Of a DNA stretch of 44,429 bases, positions 8,487-17,890 are shown piece after piece. This DNA comes from Anaerolineales bacterium (lineage in GTDB: Bacteria > Chloroflexota > Anaerolineae > Anaerolineales > Villigracilaceae), in assembly GCA_016789025.1 (NCBI GenBank), contig JAEURC010000019.1, positions 1-44,429 of the forward strand, read 5' to 3'. The position numbers and the translations under genes are program-made. The notes below the pieces were generated by a model. It ran no database searches and was not told the DNA's origin. It was given only the letters and a program-made list of their open reading frames with translations. Positions within the stretch are counted from its first letter, which is position 1, and each line of letters starts with the position of its first letter.

Positions 8487-9212
8487 ATGGAATTTACACA
8501 AATCTCAATGGGGCTGGCATTTCTCGCCGGGCTGGCGTCCTTCCTCTCGCCGTGTGTGTTTTCACTTGTGCCAGCCTATGTCGGCTATCTAGGCGGACGC
8601 GCGGCTGGCGGCGAAGCGACAGAAAATAACCGCTTTATCACCTTCACGCACGGCTTGGCGTTCGTGCTCGGCTTCAGCCTCGTCTTCATCACCCTCGGCG
8701 TTGCCACCTCCGCCGCCGGGCGGTTGTTATACGACTTGCGATTCATCCTCTCCAAAGTTGGCGGCGCTGTCGTCATCATCTTCGGCTTGCACATGATCGG
8801 CGTCTTTCGCATCCCGTTTTTAGAATACGACACGCGCGTGCAACAATTGCCCGACCGAAAATTAGGCTATCTTTCCTCCGCATTGATGGGCGTGTTCTTT
8901 TCAGCGGGCTGGTCGCCATGCGTTGGTCCCGTGCTCGGCGCGATCCTCACGCTCGTGCTGAACGGCGGTTCTGTTTCGCAAGGAGTTTCCCTGTTGAGCG
9001 CGTACTCTGCCGGGTTAGGCATTCCCTTCTTAATCGCCGCGTTGGGCGTCGGCTGGGTTTCGCTCACACTCCGAAAATACGGCAAAATGATGCGCTATGT
9101 GGAAATTGTCATGGGCGTCGTGCTCATCATCGTCGGTATTATGTTGATCGGCGGCATCTTCGAGCGGATCGCCGCCTCCAGCCAGTTCTTCTGGATCAAT
9201 TTCGGCTTATAG
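8487..9212 (+). CDS. ccdA: Cytochrome c biogenesis / thiol-reduction membrane protein CcdA
   Basis: A 241-residue protein with six predicted membrane helices. It carries both signature cysteine motifs of the CcdA/DsbD transmembrane family: LSPCVFSLVPAYVGYLGG near residue 24 and GWSPCVGPVLGAI in the second half. CcdA passes electrons from cytoplasmic thioredoxin across the membrane to exported thiol proteins. Length is normal. Downstream lies a membrane protein with a thioredoxin-like head, and upstream a Cys-dependent L,D-transpeptidase. Confidence 0.9.
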   Translation: MEFTQISMGLAFLAGLASFLSPCVFSLVPAYVGYLGGRAAGGEATENNRFITFTHGLAFVLGFSLVFITLGVATSAAGRLLYDLRFILSKVGGAVVIIFGLHMIGVFRIPFLEYDTRVQQLPDRKLGYLSSALMGVFFSAGWSPCVGPVLGAILTLVLNGGSVSQGVSLLSAYSAGLGIPFLIAALGVGWVSLTLRKYGKMMRYVEIVMGVVLIIVGIMLIGGIFERIAASSQFFWINFGL

Positions 9213-9223
9213 AGATTCCATTC

Positions 9224-10237
9224 ATGCTCACGGTCACCCTATACTTTCGCAAAGACAACGAACACAGCGCCGCGGCAAAAGCCGACCTGCTTACCCTCCA
9301 GGAAAAATTCCCGCACCGTCTCGTAGAAGTGGACGTGGATTCAGACCCCGCTCTCCAAAAGAACTTCGGCGAGAACGCGCCGATCGTTGAAGTGGGTCCG
9401 TATAGTTTGAAGTCTCCCTTCGACAAGCAAAAACTAAGCATGACGCTCGGCGCCGCCTCAGACCGACGGGGACAACTGGACCGGCTTGGACGCGAAGACC
9501 ACCACGACCGCCTCCGCCGCGGACAGTCCATCAGCGGCGCCGACCGGGTGATGGCTTGGATCTCGCGGCATTATCTGGCGATGTTGAACATCGCCATCCT
9601 GTTGTATGTGGGCTTGCCCTTCCTTGCCCCAACCTTCATGAAAATAGGCGCGTCCGTTCCGGCGCAGGTGATTTACACCATGTACAAACCGCTGTGTCAC
9701 CAGTTCGGGTTTCGATCCTTCTTCTTGTTTGGCGAACAGCCGTACTACCCGCTGGCAGAGGCGGGGATGTCCGGCGTCAAAACCTTCGAGGATGTCACCG
9801 GCATCGTCGGCTTGCGCGACGCGACAAGTTTTGCCCGCTACGATGCGCGCGCATACATTGGAAACGAGACGGTCGGCTATAAAGTGGCGTTATGCGAACG
9901 CGATGTGGCGATCTACGGCGCGATCTTTTTATTTGGCATCGCCTATGCCGCCACGGGACGCCGCATCAAGCCCATCCATTGGATCGTGTGGATCCTCGTC
10001 GGCATGGGACCCATCGGCTTGGATGGTTTCTCGCAACTCTTCAGCCAGATCGAATGGCAATGGCTTGCGAACCTTTTACCGTATCGTGAAAGCACGCCTG
10101 CGCTTCGCATCCTGACCGGCGCGTTGTTTGGTTTGATGACCGCCTGGTTCGCCTACCCATACATGGAAGAGTCGATGGCTGAAACGCGCCAATTCTTCAT
10201 CAAAAAATTCAACTCGATCGAACAGTCGCAAAAATGA
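9224..10237 (+). CDS. Thioredoxin-fold / DUF2085 membrane fusion protein
   Basis: A 337-residue protein; ATG 9224 is 11 bp after ccdA, while an upstream in-frame ORF start lies inside ccdA and is rejected. Residues 1-80 read like a glutaredoxin-like domain (LTVTLYFRKDNEHSAAAKAD) but lack the CXXC redox pair: the position expected for Cys carries Glu-His-Ser. Residues from about 110 onward form a DUF2085-type membrane domain with PLCHQFGFRSFFLFGEQ and CERDVAIYGAIFLFG. DUF2085 has no settled function. Placement after ccdA suggests a role in membrane redox traffic, but the active cysteines of the head are missing. Confidence 0.75.
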   Translation: MLTVTLYFRKDNEHSAAAKADLLTLQEKFPHRLVEVDVDSDPALQKNFGENAPIVEVGPYSLKSPFDKQKLSMTLGAASDRRGQLDRLGREDHHDRLRRGQSISGADRVMAWISRHYLAMLNIAILLYVGLPFLAPTFMKIGASVPAQVIYTMYKPLCHQFGFRSFFLFGEQPYYPLAEAGMSGVKTFEDVTGIVGLRDATSFARYDARAYIGNETVGYKVALCERDVAIYGAIFLFGIAYAATGRRIKPIHWIVWILVGMGPIGLDGFSQLFSQIEWQWLANLLPYRESTPALRILTGALFGLMTAWFAYPYMEESMAETRQFFIKKFNSIEQSQK

Positions 10238-10272
10238 TCGATCATGCAAGAAATGGAGGGAAGTGATTTATC

Positions 10273-11043
10273 ATGTCTTTCGCTGAGAATAACGGACTGC
10301 GATACTTTCAATTCGATTCACTCCAGACGCGCCATGCCGTATTCACGCGACGCGGCGGCGTCAGCCCGGAGCCGTGGGGATCGCTCAACGTGGGCGGGAC
10401 AGTGGGAGACGACCTCAGCCGCGTTCGCCAGAATCGCCAATTATCATTCCGCGCCTTAGACCGCGCTCCCGAATCCATCTTCGATGTCTGGCAGGTCCAT
10501 AGCGCCGACGTGGTGTGCGCGCGCGCCCCGCGCCTGGAGGGCGAACCGGTTCGGCAGGCAGATGTGATCCTCACCGATAAGCCGGAAGTCAGCCTGTTTA
10601 TGCGCTTCGCCGATTGCGCGCCTATCCTCGCGCACGATCCGCGCAAGGGAGTCGTGGGGGTCGCTCACGCCGGCTGGATGGGAACCCTGCGCGATGTGGC
10701 TGGCTCGATGGTGAACGCCATGATAACAAATTACAACTCGAACCCCGCCGACATCGTTGCCTGTATCGGTCCCTCCATCGGACCCGACCATTACGAGATC
10801 GGCGCGGATGTGATCCTGCAAGTGATGCAAAAATTCGGCGACGATTCAGAAAAGGCGTTGCGCTCGGTTAACGGCAAGATCCATTTCGACCTATGGAAGA
10901 CGAACCGCATCCTGCTCGAACAGGCGGGTGTGCAAAACATCGAAGTCGCCGGCATATGCACTGCCTGTCACACCGACGATTGGTTTTCGCATCGCGCCGA
11001 AAAAGGACGCACCGGGCGTTTCGGCGCGTTGATTACTTTGTAA
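10273..11043 (+). CDS. pgeF: Purine nucleoside phosphorylase / laccase-domain protein PgeF (YfiH)
   Basis: A 256-residue protein of the multicopper polyphenol oxidase-like (DUF152) family. The conserved metal ligands are visible: His76 in QVHSADV, Cys115 in FADCAPI and His132 in VAHAGWMG. The late motif CTACHTDDWFSHR is also typical. Members have been described as a peptidoglycan-editing factor and as adenosine/purine nucleoside-active enzymes. A purine-rich GGAGGG lies about a dozen bases before the ATG. It is followed by a long repeat-filled gap. Confidence 0.88.
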   Translation: MSFAENNGLRYFQFDSLQTRHAVFTRRGGVSPEPWGSLNVGGTVGDDLSRVRQNRQLSFRALDRAPESIFDVWQVHSADVVCARAPRLEGEPVRQADVILTDKPEVSLFMRFADCAPILAHDPRKGVVGVAHAGWMGTLRDVAGSMVNAMITNYNSNPADIVACIGPSIGPDHYEIGADVILQVMQKFGDDSEKALRSVNGKIHFDLWKTNRILLEQAGVQNIEVAGICTACHTDDWFSHRAEKGRTGRFGALITL

Positions 11044-11116
11044 GAGCGGCTACCGCCAAGCCCGAAGAGGTCCGCAAATAATAGGCTTTATCCGTAATAA
11101 GCCCAGAGTCTTCTTT

Positions 11117-11190
11117 GGGGACGCAGATGAACGCTGAGTTCGCTGATTCAGGAAGAAAAATCCGCGTTTTTCAGCGTGAATCAGCGTCCC
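11117..11190. repeat. Dispersed inverted repeat, GACGCAGATGAACGCTGA family, copy 2
   Basis: The element begins GGGGACGCAGATGAACGCTG and ends GAATCAGCGTCCC, giving an imperfect hairpin. It shares an 18-bp identical phrase with the copy at 3359-3452. Confidence 0.7.
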
Positions 11191-11220
11191 GAATTAATTT
11201 CGGATAATGTCTAGAAGTCA

Positions 11221-11326
11221 TCTCAAAAATGTCACCCTGAGCGTCAGCGAAGGGTCTCTACTGCCCAAATAAGAGACTCTTCGGTCGCAAACCCCGCTCC
11301 CTCAGAGTGACACGGTGTTTTTGAGA
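11221..11326. repeat. Palindromic repeat, GTCACCCTGAG family
   Basis: Outer arms TCTCAAAAA (11221-11229) and TTTTTGAGA (11318-11326) are exact inverse copies. Inner arms GTCACCCTGAG (11231-11241) and CTCAGAGTGAC (11301-11311) match at 10 of 11 positions. Internal GGGTCTCT and AGAGACTC also pair. Related wording occurs at 1-57 and 26188-26290. Confidence 0.7.
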
Positions 11327-11341
11327 CAAGTTCTAATATTT

Positions 11342-11461
11342 AGGACTTACGCAAAACCCAGATATTTTCCGCCACTCTTTGCTACTCTACGCTAGTCCAT
11401 TCGAAATTTGCGAAGAGTAGCGTGGAGTAGCGGATAAAAAAAGAAACTCTGCGTAAGTCCT
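11342..11461. mobile_element. 120-bp MITE with perfect termini and target duplication
   Basis: The termini AGGACTTACGCA (11342-11353) and TGCGTAAGTCCT (11450-11461) are perfect 12-bp inverted repeats. Both flanks carry ATATTT (11336-11341 and 11462-11467), a 6-bp target-site duplication. The interior is a long imperfect hairpin: GCTACTCTACGC pairs with the segment GCGTGGAGTAGC and its neighbours. It encodes nothing. It lies 13 bp from the yggS start codon, so it probably forms part of that promoter or leader. Confidence 0.85.
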
Positions 11462-11474
11462 ATATTTTGATTCT

Positions 11475-12218
11475 ATGCCCAACTTAATCTCATCCATCCG
11501 CGAGAAATACCTCTTCACCCTCGACCAGATCGCCACAGCCGCGCGCAAAAGCGCCCGCGACCCGAACGAAATCCGCCTGGTGGTGGTCACCAAATCGCAA
11601 CCGCTCGAAGTGGCGCAAGCCGCCATCGAAGCGGGCGCGCGCATCCTAGGCGAGAATTATCCCGAAGAAGGTGTCACGAAAATTCAATCCATCGGCAATC
11701 AATCTGGAGTAGAATGGCACATGATCGGTCACGTGCAGAGCCGCAAAGCCCGCCTCGTGACAGATCACTTCGCACTTTTACACTCGCTTGATAGCCTCAA
11801 ACTTGCCCACCGCCTCAGCCGCTTTGCCGGCGAAGCGAACCGCGCGCTACCCGTCCTGCTGGAGTTCAACGTAGGCGGCGAAGAATCCAAAGCAGGCTGG
11901 GACGCCTCAGACGAATCCGCCTGGGACGCGTTCCTTCCCGAGATTGCCCAACTGCTTGCCTTGCCTCATTTGCAGATTCGCGGATTGATGAGCATGCCCC
12001 CGCTGGGAAGAGACGCGGAAGACTCGCGCCGTTTCTTTCGCCAAGTGCGGCGGTTGCGCCAATGGCTGGCGGACCAACTCCCCGGCGGCGATTGGCGCGA
12101 ACTCTCCATGGGCACCAGCATGGACTACGCCGTAGCGGTGGAGGAGGGCGCCACCCTCGTCCGCGTGGGCACGGCTATCGTTGGCGAGCGCAGGTATACA
12201 TCGGAGGATGACGCGTAA
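11475..12218 (+). CDS. yggS: PLP homeostasis protein YggS/PLPBP
   Basis: A 247-residue single-domain, alanine-racemase-like PLP-binding protein. The PLP lysine lies in LVVVTKSQP (Lys40). Later landmarks are GENYPEE, EWHMIGHVQSRK, RGLMSMPP, SMGTSMDYAVAVEEGAT and VRVGTAIVGER. The family buffers pyridoxal phosphate and affects amino-acid pools; it has no known enzymatic activity. It overlaps yggT by one base, the usual order in many bacteria. A MITE sits immediately upstream. Confidence 0.93.
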   Translation: MPNLISSIREKYLFTLDQIATAARKSARDPNEIRLVVVTKSQPLEVAQAAIEAGARILGENYPEEGVTKIQSIGNQSGVEWHMIGHVQSRKARLVTDHFALLHSLDSLKLAHRLSRFAGEANRALPVLLEFNVGGEESKAGWDASDESAWDAFLPEIAQLLALPHLQIRGLMSMPPLGRDAEDSRRFFRQVRRLRQWLADQLPGGDWRELSMGTSMDYAVAVEEGATLVRVGTAIVGERRYTSEDDA

Positions 12219-12478
12219 TGGACACCTTGATCGATATCGTCGGTTTATTATCCCAACTCCTGACCCTGCTTATTTTTGTTTCCGTCATCCTTTCTTATGT
12301 TATGGATCCCTATCACCCGGTGCGGCGCGGCATAGACAATATCATCGAACCGATGCTGATGCCCATCCGCCGCGTGGTGCCCACTGCCGGCATGTTCGAT
12401 TTCAGCCCGATGATCCTGATGCTCCTGGTTCAATTCCTGTCACGCTTCATTATTGCCGTACTCTCTTCGTTGAGGTAA
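12218..12478 (+). CDS. YggT family membrane protein
   Basis: An 86-residue protein with two hydrophobic helices (about residues 7-28 and 62-84) and the YggT signature between them: MDPYHPVRRGIDNIIEPMLM, then PIRRVVP. The family is linked to division-site and osmotic functions in several phyla but is poorly understood. It shares a base with the yggS stop codon and is followed 2 bp later by the DUF167 gene. Confidence 0.88.
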   Translation: MDTLIDIVGLLSQLLTLLIFVSVILSYVMDPYHPVRRGIDNIIEPMLMPIRRVVPTAGMFDFSPMILMLLVQFLSRFIIAVLSSLR

Positions 12479-12480
12479 CC

Positions 12481-12792
12481 ATGACCGACTTGAAAATAAA
12501 ATTGCACGATGGAAAAAGAGGTTCCGCGCTGGCGGTGCGCGTTACGCCGCGCGCCAGCCGCAATGAAATTGTGGAGTTGTTGGACGATGGGACGATCAAG
12601 GTGCGCATTGCCGCGCCGCCCGCCGACAACGAAGCCAACGAAGCGCTGATCGAATTCCTCTCCGATATTCTGGGGGTGGCAAAATCGCGCATCGATATTG
12701 TGGCGGGGACGGCGGGGCGCGACAAGTTGATCACTGTGTTCGATATGGATACCGAGACCGCCCACTCGCGCATTGTGGCGCACCTGGGTTGA
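12481..12792 (+). CDS. DUF167 / YggU family protein
   Basis: A 103-residue protein with the DUF167 pattern: AVRVTPRASRNEIV, then IKVRIAAPPADNEANEALI, ILGVAKSRIDIVAGTAGRDK. Function is unknown. It completes the conserved yggS-yggT-yggU order. I take ATG 12481, 2 bp after yggT; the longer in-frame ORF from 12181 overlaps yggT and is rejected. Confidence 0.9.
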   Translation: MTDLKIKLHDGKRGSALAVRVTPRASRNEIVELLDDGTIKVRIAAPPADNEANEALIEFLSDILGVAKSRIDIVAGTAGRDKLITVFDMDTETAHSRIVAHLG

Positions 12793-12799
12793 CGATTTT

Positions 12800-12838
12800 A
12801 AAAGACCTCGCAAGGTTCGTTCGCCTGCGAGGTCTTTT
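12800..12838. terminator. Bidirectional intrinsic terminator
   Basis: AAAAGACCTCGCA (12800-12812) pairs perfectly with TGCGAGGTCTTTT (12826-12838), giving A-run and U-run on either strand. It separates the rightward DUF167 gene from the leftward GNAT gene, which converge on it. Confidence 0.85.
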
Positions 12839-12861
12839 GATTTAAATCCAGCGGTTTGCGC

Positions 12862-13356
12862 CTATAGTTTACAGCGATACAATGCGAGTTGCTCATCATC
12901 GTGGATGATCGTTTTGACGAATTCCCAACCTAGGCGTTCCAATATCCCCACTGCGGACACTGTCGTCGCGTAGACCGTCTCATACCCAAGATCGGACGCC
13001 AACTTCATGCCCGCCCGAACCAATTCCGTGCCGACGCCGCGACCTCGATGAGACTCGATGACAAACAATCCACCTAATTCAGGTTGGAACTCTGGGGCAG
13101 TATGGTTTTGTTCACGCAGGATAATCGTGCCAACGAGTTGGTTGTCGTCGAAGGCGACAAGTCGGCAGGGGAGACGGTCACGCGAAGTGTCTTCAAGAAA
13201 ATCCTGCTCCATCTCGGCTTGAGTCCAGTCCGCGTAGTGCTGGGACCATTGCGTACGGAACCACACTGCCAAGGTGGGGATGAAGTCGGTGTGGTCTGCG
13301 AGGAAGTGGATGGTGATCATGGGTTGGTGTGTAGATAGACCATCCTCGCTGTTCAT
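12862..13356 (-). CDS. GNAT-family N-acetyltransferase
   Basis: A 164-residue (or 152-residue) GCN5-type acetyltransferase. The acetyl-CoA loop is VIESHRGRGVGTELV, followed by AMKLASDLGYETVYATT-like helix and strand, and LERLGWE. The first in-frame ATG at 13356 overlaps the vsr stop as ATGA, implying translational coupling. The ATG twelve codons later (13320) gives the more usual GNAT start. The acetyl acceptor is unknown. It is the last gene of the restriction cassette's transcript but may be an older resident. Confidence 0.8.
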   Translation of the reverse strand: MNSEDGLSTHQPMITIHFLADHTDFIPTLAVWFRTQWSQHYADWTQAEMEQDFLEDTSRDRLPCRLVAFDDNQLVGTIILREQNHTAPEFQPELGGLFVIESHRGRGVGTELVRAGMKLASDLGYETVYATTVSAVGILERLGWEFVKTIIHDDEQLALYRCKL

Positions 13357-13760
13357 GGAGAGGTATGTGAATATCCTATGAGTTTTTGAATTTTCCCTTT
13401 TTTGATTTCACATTCCCAAATTCTTATGACCTTCCAGCCTTTTTGAATCAACTCCCTTGTTATGACTTTATCCCTTACTTTGTTGCGCTTGATTTTATTT
13501 CGCCAGTATTGAGCGTTGTCAGAGGGATTAACATTGCGGCAATTATGACCATGCCAAAAGCAACCATCAGCAAAAACCACAACTCGATTTTCGGGAAAGA
13601 TAAAATCTGGATGCCCTATAAGATTAGAATTCCTGCGCCAGCCAGTTATATGATGAAGCCTGAAAATTTCGATCAACTTAATTTCCGTCGATTTATTACC
13701 TTTTGATTTAACAGCCTTCATTATTACTGAACGCTGTTTCTTTGAAAAAGTATCCGTCAT
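13353..13760 (-). CDS. vsr: Very short patch repair endonuclease Vsr
   Basis: A 135-residue protein from ATG 13760, one base after the stop codon of the upstream gene. It has the full Vsr signature: SKKQRSVIMKAVKSKGNKST, HPDFIFP (Asp52, the metal ligand) and FADGCFWHGHNC. Vsr nicks next to T:G mismatches that arise when 5-methylcytosine deaminates, so it protects the genome against the mutagenic cost of the neighbouring C5 methylase. The gene is AT-richer than the surrounding chromosome, as is the whole cassette. Confidence 0.93.
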   Translation of the reverse strand: MTDTFSKKQRSVIMKAVKSKGNKSTEIKLIEIFRLHHITGWRRNSNLIGHPDFIFPENRVVVFADGCFWHGHNCRNVNPSDNAQYWRNKIKRNKVRDKVITRELIQKGWKVIRIWECEIKKGKIQKLIGYSHTSP

Positions 13761-13761
13761 T

Positions 13762-14511
13762 TTACTTACGATTGGTGACAGTAACCCACTTATTATCAAA
13801 GTTTACTGCTTTCAAAACATCATCTTTATCGAGCTTGCGAGGAGGCTTAACTTTGATGAGCAAACATTCTTTTGGCACCGATTCAATTATTGTGAATTGT
13901 GAGCCGTGTGGTTGCCAAGTAAACCGATGGAGATTGGTGTTTTTTTCGTACGCCTCTAAATTGCCCCGTCGGTTTCTTTGCCAAAAATAATTCTCTGGAG
14001 GGTATAAAATTGTTTCAGATTCGAAGACCGCAAGTTCAGTTAAGTCATCTGATTTAATCAACACAACTGTTCTTAAGTGGGAAAACTTTGCTCTAACAGA
14101 TTCAACGCGAGCATTCCAAATTTTTAGAACATCATTTCCTAGAATTTGCGCGTCCGCGTCTAAATTCTGTTGGTCAAACGAATAAGCTGGAGAATTGCGT
14201 CCAGAAATAAGCCTAATAGTTTCTGCTTTATGAGGATGAGTACTCTTTACGGTTTTTGCTCCCCAAGCACAAACGCCTAAAATAACATCATCCAATCCCA
14301 CGTTTGATGGTTTCCATTCTGCTCTAATGCAGGATGCGAAAATTTGCTCCCAGTCCGATCCTTCTAACGACGGGGTGGATTTTGTGGCGAGCAAATATAC
14401 AATCTCTCTGCCAAGTTTTTTACCAAAATCATCAGGAAATCGATTGAGCGGATAAGGTGGTCTTACTTTATCAACTGTTCGCAAGCGAGGGGATTTGTTG
14501 GTATCGGTCAT
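13762..14511 (-). CDS. Candidate type II restriction endonuclease
   Basis: A 249-residue protein from ATG 14511 that overlaps the end of the methylase gene by 41 bp and abuts vsr. I recognise no family by sequence. Position strongly suggests the restriction partner of the methylase. A possible PD-(D/E)xK-type core is GLDDVILGVCAWGAKTVK (Asp74/75 with Lys86/Lys89), but this is a reading by eye. The gene is AT-rich like its neighbours. The alternative is a non-nuclease accessory protein. Confidence 0.55.
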   Translation of the reverse strand: MTDTNKSPRLRTVDKVRPPYPLNRFPDDFGKKLGREIVYLLATKSTPSLEGSDWEQIFASCIRAEWKPSNVGLDDVILGVCAWGAKTVKSTHPHKAETIRLISGRNSPAYSFDQQNLDADAQILGNDVLKIWNARVESVRAKFSHLRTVVLIKSDDLTELAVFESETILYPPENYFWQRNRRGNLEAYEKNTNLHRFTWQPHGSQFTIIESVPKECLLIKVKPPRKLDKDDVLKAVNFDNKWVTVTNRK

Positions 14512-15526
14512 TATGCTCTCGTAAAATATGCGCAAGCGCCATTTGATATGTAGAGTCTTTGGGATATAGGTTAACTTTGTTCATGTCGTCGAGTAGAATG
14601 GGCAAGAATGACTCGAATACTGCCCTAACAATATTAACTGGAACTGCATTTCCTGCTTGCTTTCGAGTTTGCGATTCTGTCACCGCTATTTTAAATGTAT
14701 CGGGAAAGCCTTGTAAGCGAAGCATTTCCCTTGGGGTTAATCGCCGTTTTCCATCGACAAGTAGATAATTATAGGATGCGCCTGCGCGTAGAGCGCAAGA
14801 AAACGGATAAGATGAAATATGCCCCGCTTTGTTTTCATGCCAAATTGAAGGACTTACTGTTGGTGTATGATCCGCCCACCGTTTTTCACGGATGTAATCA
14901 GATGCGTAATATTTGTCGTCAACTTTTTTTTCGAGAATTTCACTTAATGGAGCGAAGTTTTTTTGCTTTGGAGGAAATTGAAACACCATTGGCTGGTAAA
15001 AACCAACGATAATTACCCGTTCTCGTTTTTGAGGCAAGCCGTAATCCAAAGCGTTTAATGATTTGTAATAAACTGTATATCCTAATTCGTCACGCAAGAC
15101 ATGGAGAATCTTTTTCAATGTTTCGCCCTTGTTATGCCCGATTAACTGCTTGACATTTTCAAGGATAAAAGCCTTTGGCATTTTTGCCGCCAAAATTCTT
15201 GCAATATCAAAAAACAAAGTGCCGCGAATGTCGTCAAAACCTTTACCATTTCCAATAATGCTAAATGGTTGGCAAGGAAAGCCTGCAAACAAAATGTCGT
15301 GGTTTGGAATGTCGTTTTCGTTTACTTGTGTAATATCACCAGAAGGATACTCGCCAAAGTTAGCTTTATATGCTTCTCTTGCGTATGGATCAATGTCACT
15401 GGAAAATACGCATTTCGATGGCAACCCGTATTTTGAAAAGACTTGCTCGGCGGCAAACCTAAACCCCCCAATGCCGCAGAACAAATCTATAAATCGAATC
15501 GCTCCACCGTTTTGTTTCGTTCCCAT
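14471..15526 (-). CDS. DNA (cytosine-5) methyltransferase
   Basis: A 351-residue C5 methylase with the ordered motifs: I FIDLFCGIGGFRFA (residues 12-25), II near SSDIDPYA, IV FPCQPFS (catalytic Cys85), VI ENVK (123-126), VIII QKRERVIIVGF and X KQAGNAVPVNIV. The variable target-recognition region lies between VIII and IX (KRRLTPREMLRLQGFP). Length is standard for a type II enzyme. It is the first gene of a leftward cassette with restriction candidate and vsr. The recognition sequence cannot be read from the sequence. Confidence 0.95.
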   Translation of the reverse strand: MGTKQNGGAIRFIDLFCGIGGFRFAAEQVFSKYGLPSKCVFSSDIDPYAREAYKANFGEYPSGDITQVNENDIPNHDILFAGFPCQPFSIIGNGKGFDDIRGTLFFDIARILAAKMPKAFILENVKQLIGHNKGETLKKILHVLRDELGYTVYYKSLNALDYGLPQKRERVIIVGFYQPMVFQFPPKQKNFAPLSEILEKKVDDKYYASDYIREKRWADHTPTVSPSIWHENKAGHISSYPFSCALRAGASYNYLLVDGKRRLTPREMLRLQGFPDTFKIAVTESQTRKQAGNAVPVNIVRAVFESFLPILLDDMNKVNLYPKDSTYQMALAHILREHNDRYQQIPSLANS

Positions 15527-15658
15527 TTCTCTACCTTTCCTGGAATATAGTCATCAATAGAGGCAGTATATCTCGAACATTTGCTCTAGTCAAATGCCCT
15601 TGCGTTCATACGGCAAACGCTTGAATATTTGTTTAGGCGGTTGATTCCAAATAATTGC
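15527..15658. other. Gap between enolase and the restriction cassette
   Basis: A short, AT-rich stretch that must carry the cassette promoter on the minus strand and the 3' end of the enolase transcript. I see no strong hairpin or clear -35/-10 pair. Confidence 0.3.
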
Positions 15659-16969
<1,311 letters not shown>

Positions 16970-16998
16970 TTATATCGTTTTGATTGCTCTGTTCCGAA

Positions 16999-17066
16999 GA
17001 TCGCGACGCAGTTCAATTGCGTCGCGATCGGGCGAGTTGTTCGTGATGTAAGCGAACTGCATCACG
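16999..17066. repeat. Two adjacent hairpins between eno and the acyltransferase
   Basis: GATCGCGACGCA (16999-17010) pairs perfectly with TGCGTCGCGATC (17018-17029). A second hairpin uses CGTGATG (17042-17048) and CATCACG (17060-17066). The core wording GACGCAGTT...TTGCGTC resembles palindromes at 7180 and 18675. It lies between divergent promoters. Confidence 0.65.
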
Positions 17067-17113
17067 ATTAGATGCATGCCGCAAGTATAATTCACTTTAG
17101 ATTTTGGATAATT

Positions 17114-17806
17114 ATGGACACCGCGATTCCTCCCGCCATTGATTCTGATTCACGCGCCCGAAAAAAATACTACCTTGAAGAGACCCCTCAGCGCCGCGCT
17201 TTGATCGCCTTTTTGCGTTCGGTCTTTTATCCCATCATGAAACTGGACGTTGCGGGAACTGAACACCTGCCCCGGGCTGGCGCGGGCATCGTTGCGGCGA
17301 ATCACGTCACCAACTTCGACGTGTTCCCGATGCAATTTTCACTTCCGCGCCCGATCTTTTTCATGGGCAAAGCCGAGTTGTTCAAGAATCCCATGATGGA
17401 TGTGGCATTGCGCAACCTGAGCGCGTTCCCGGTCACTCGCGGAGATAAAGATATGTGGGCAATGCGTCACGCTTCGAAGGCGCTGAAACAGGGTCAATGG
17501 CTGGGGATGTTCCCCGAAGGCACGCGCTCGAAAGGAAAGGGGTTAAGCGTCGCCAAAACGGGAACAGCCCGACTGGCGATCGAAGCGGGTTGTCCCATCA
17601 TCCCGATGGCGATCCTCGGCACGGATATGTTTTTCAAACGGTTCCCGCGCCGCGCTTTGGTGAGCGTAACCATCCTGCCGCCGCTGACCCCGATGGAGAA
17701 CGAAAGCCCGCTGGCGCTGACCGATCGTTTGATGTCCACGCTGGCGCAGGCGTTGCCCGCATCCATGCGCGGGGTGTATGCGAGCCTGCCGGAGGGGTTT
17801 GGCTAG
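17114..17806 (+). CDS. 1-acyl-glycerol-3-phosphate acyltransferase (PlsC-like)
   Basis: A 230-residue protein from ATG 17114 (an ATG at 17072 would add 14 residues with no family resemblance). The HX4D acyltransferase motif is NHVTNFD (His64, Asp69), followed by FMGKAELF and the phosphate-binding FPEGTRSKG (133-141), then a proline-rich CPIIPMAILG. This set defines the PlsC family, which adds the second acyl chain to lysophosphatidic acid at the membrane. The family also includes broader lysophospholipid acyltransferases, so the acceptor is not certain. Confidence 0.85.
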   Translation: MDTAIPPAIDSDSRARKKYYLEETPQRRALIAFLRSVFYPIMKLDVAGTEHLPRAGAGIVAANHVTNFDVFPMQFSLPRPIFFMGKAELFKNPMMDVALRNLSAFPVTRGDKDMWAMRHASKALKQGQWLGMFPEGTRSKGKGLSVAKTGTARLAIEAGCPIIPMAILGTDMFFKRFPRRALVSVTILPPLTPMENESPLALTDRLMSTLAQALPASMRGVYASLPEGFG

Positions 17807-17890
17807 GAAATTTGTGGGAGGCGCTCCCGGTTGCGGAACATTTTATGGGGTATCGGCATCTACTAGATGTCAGATTATAGAGGAGAAAAA

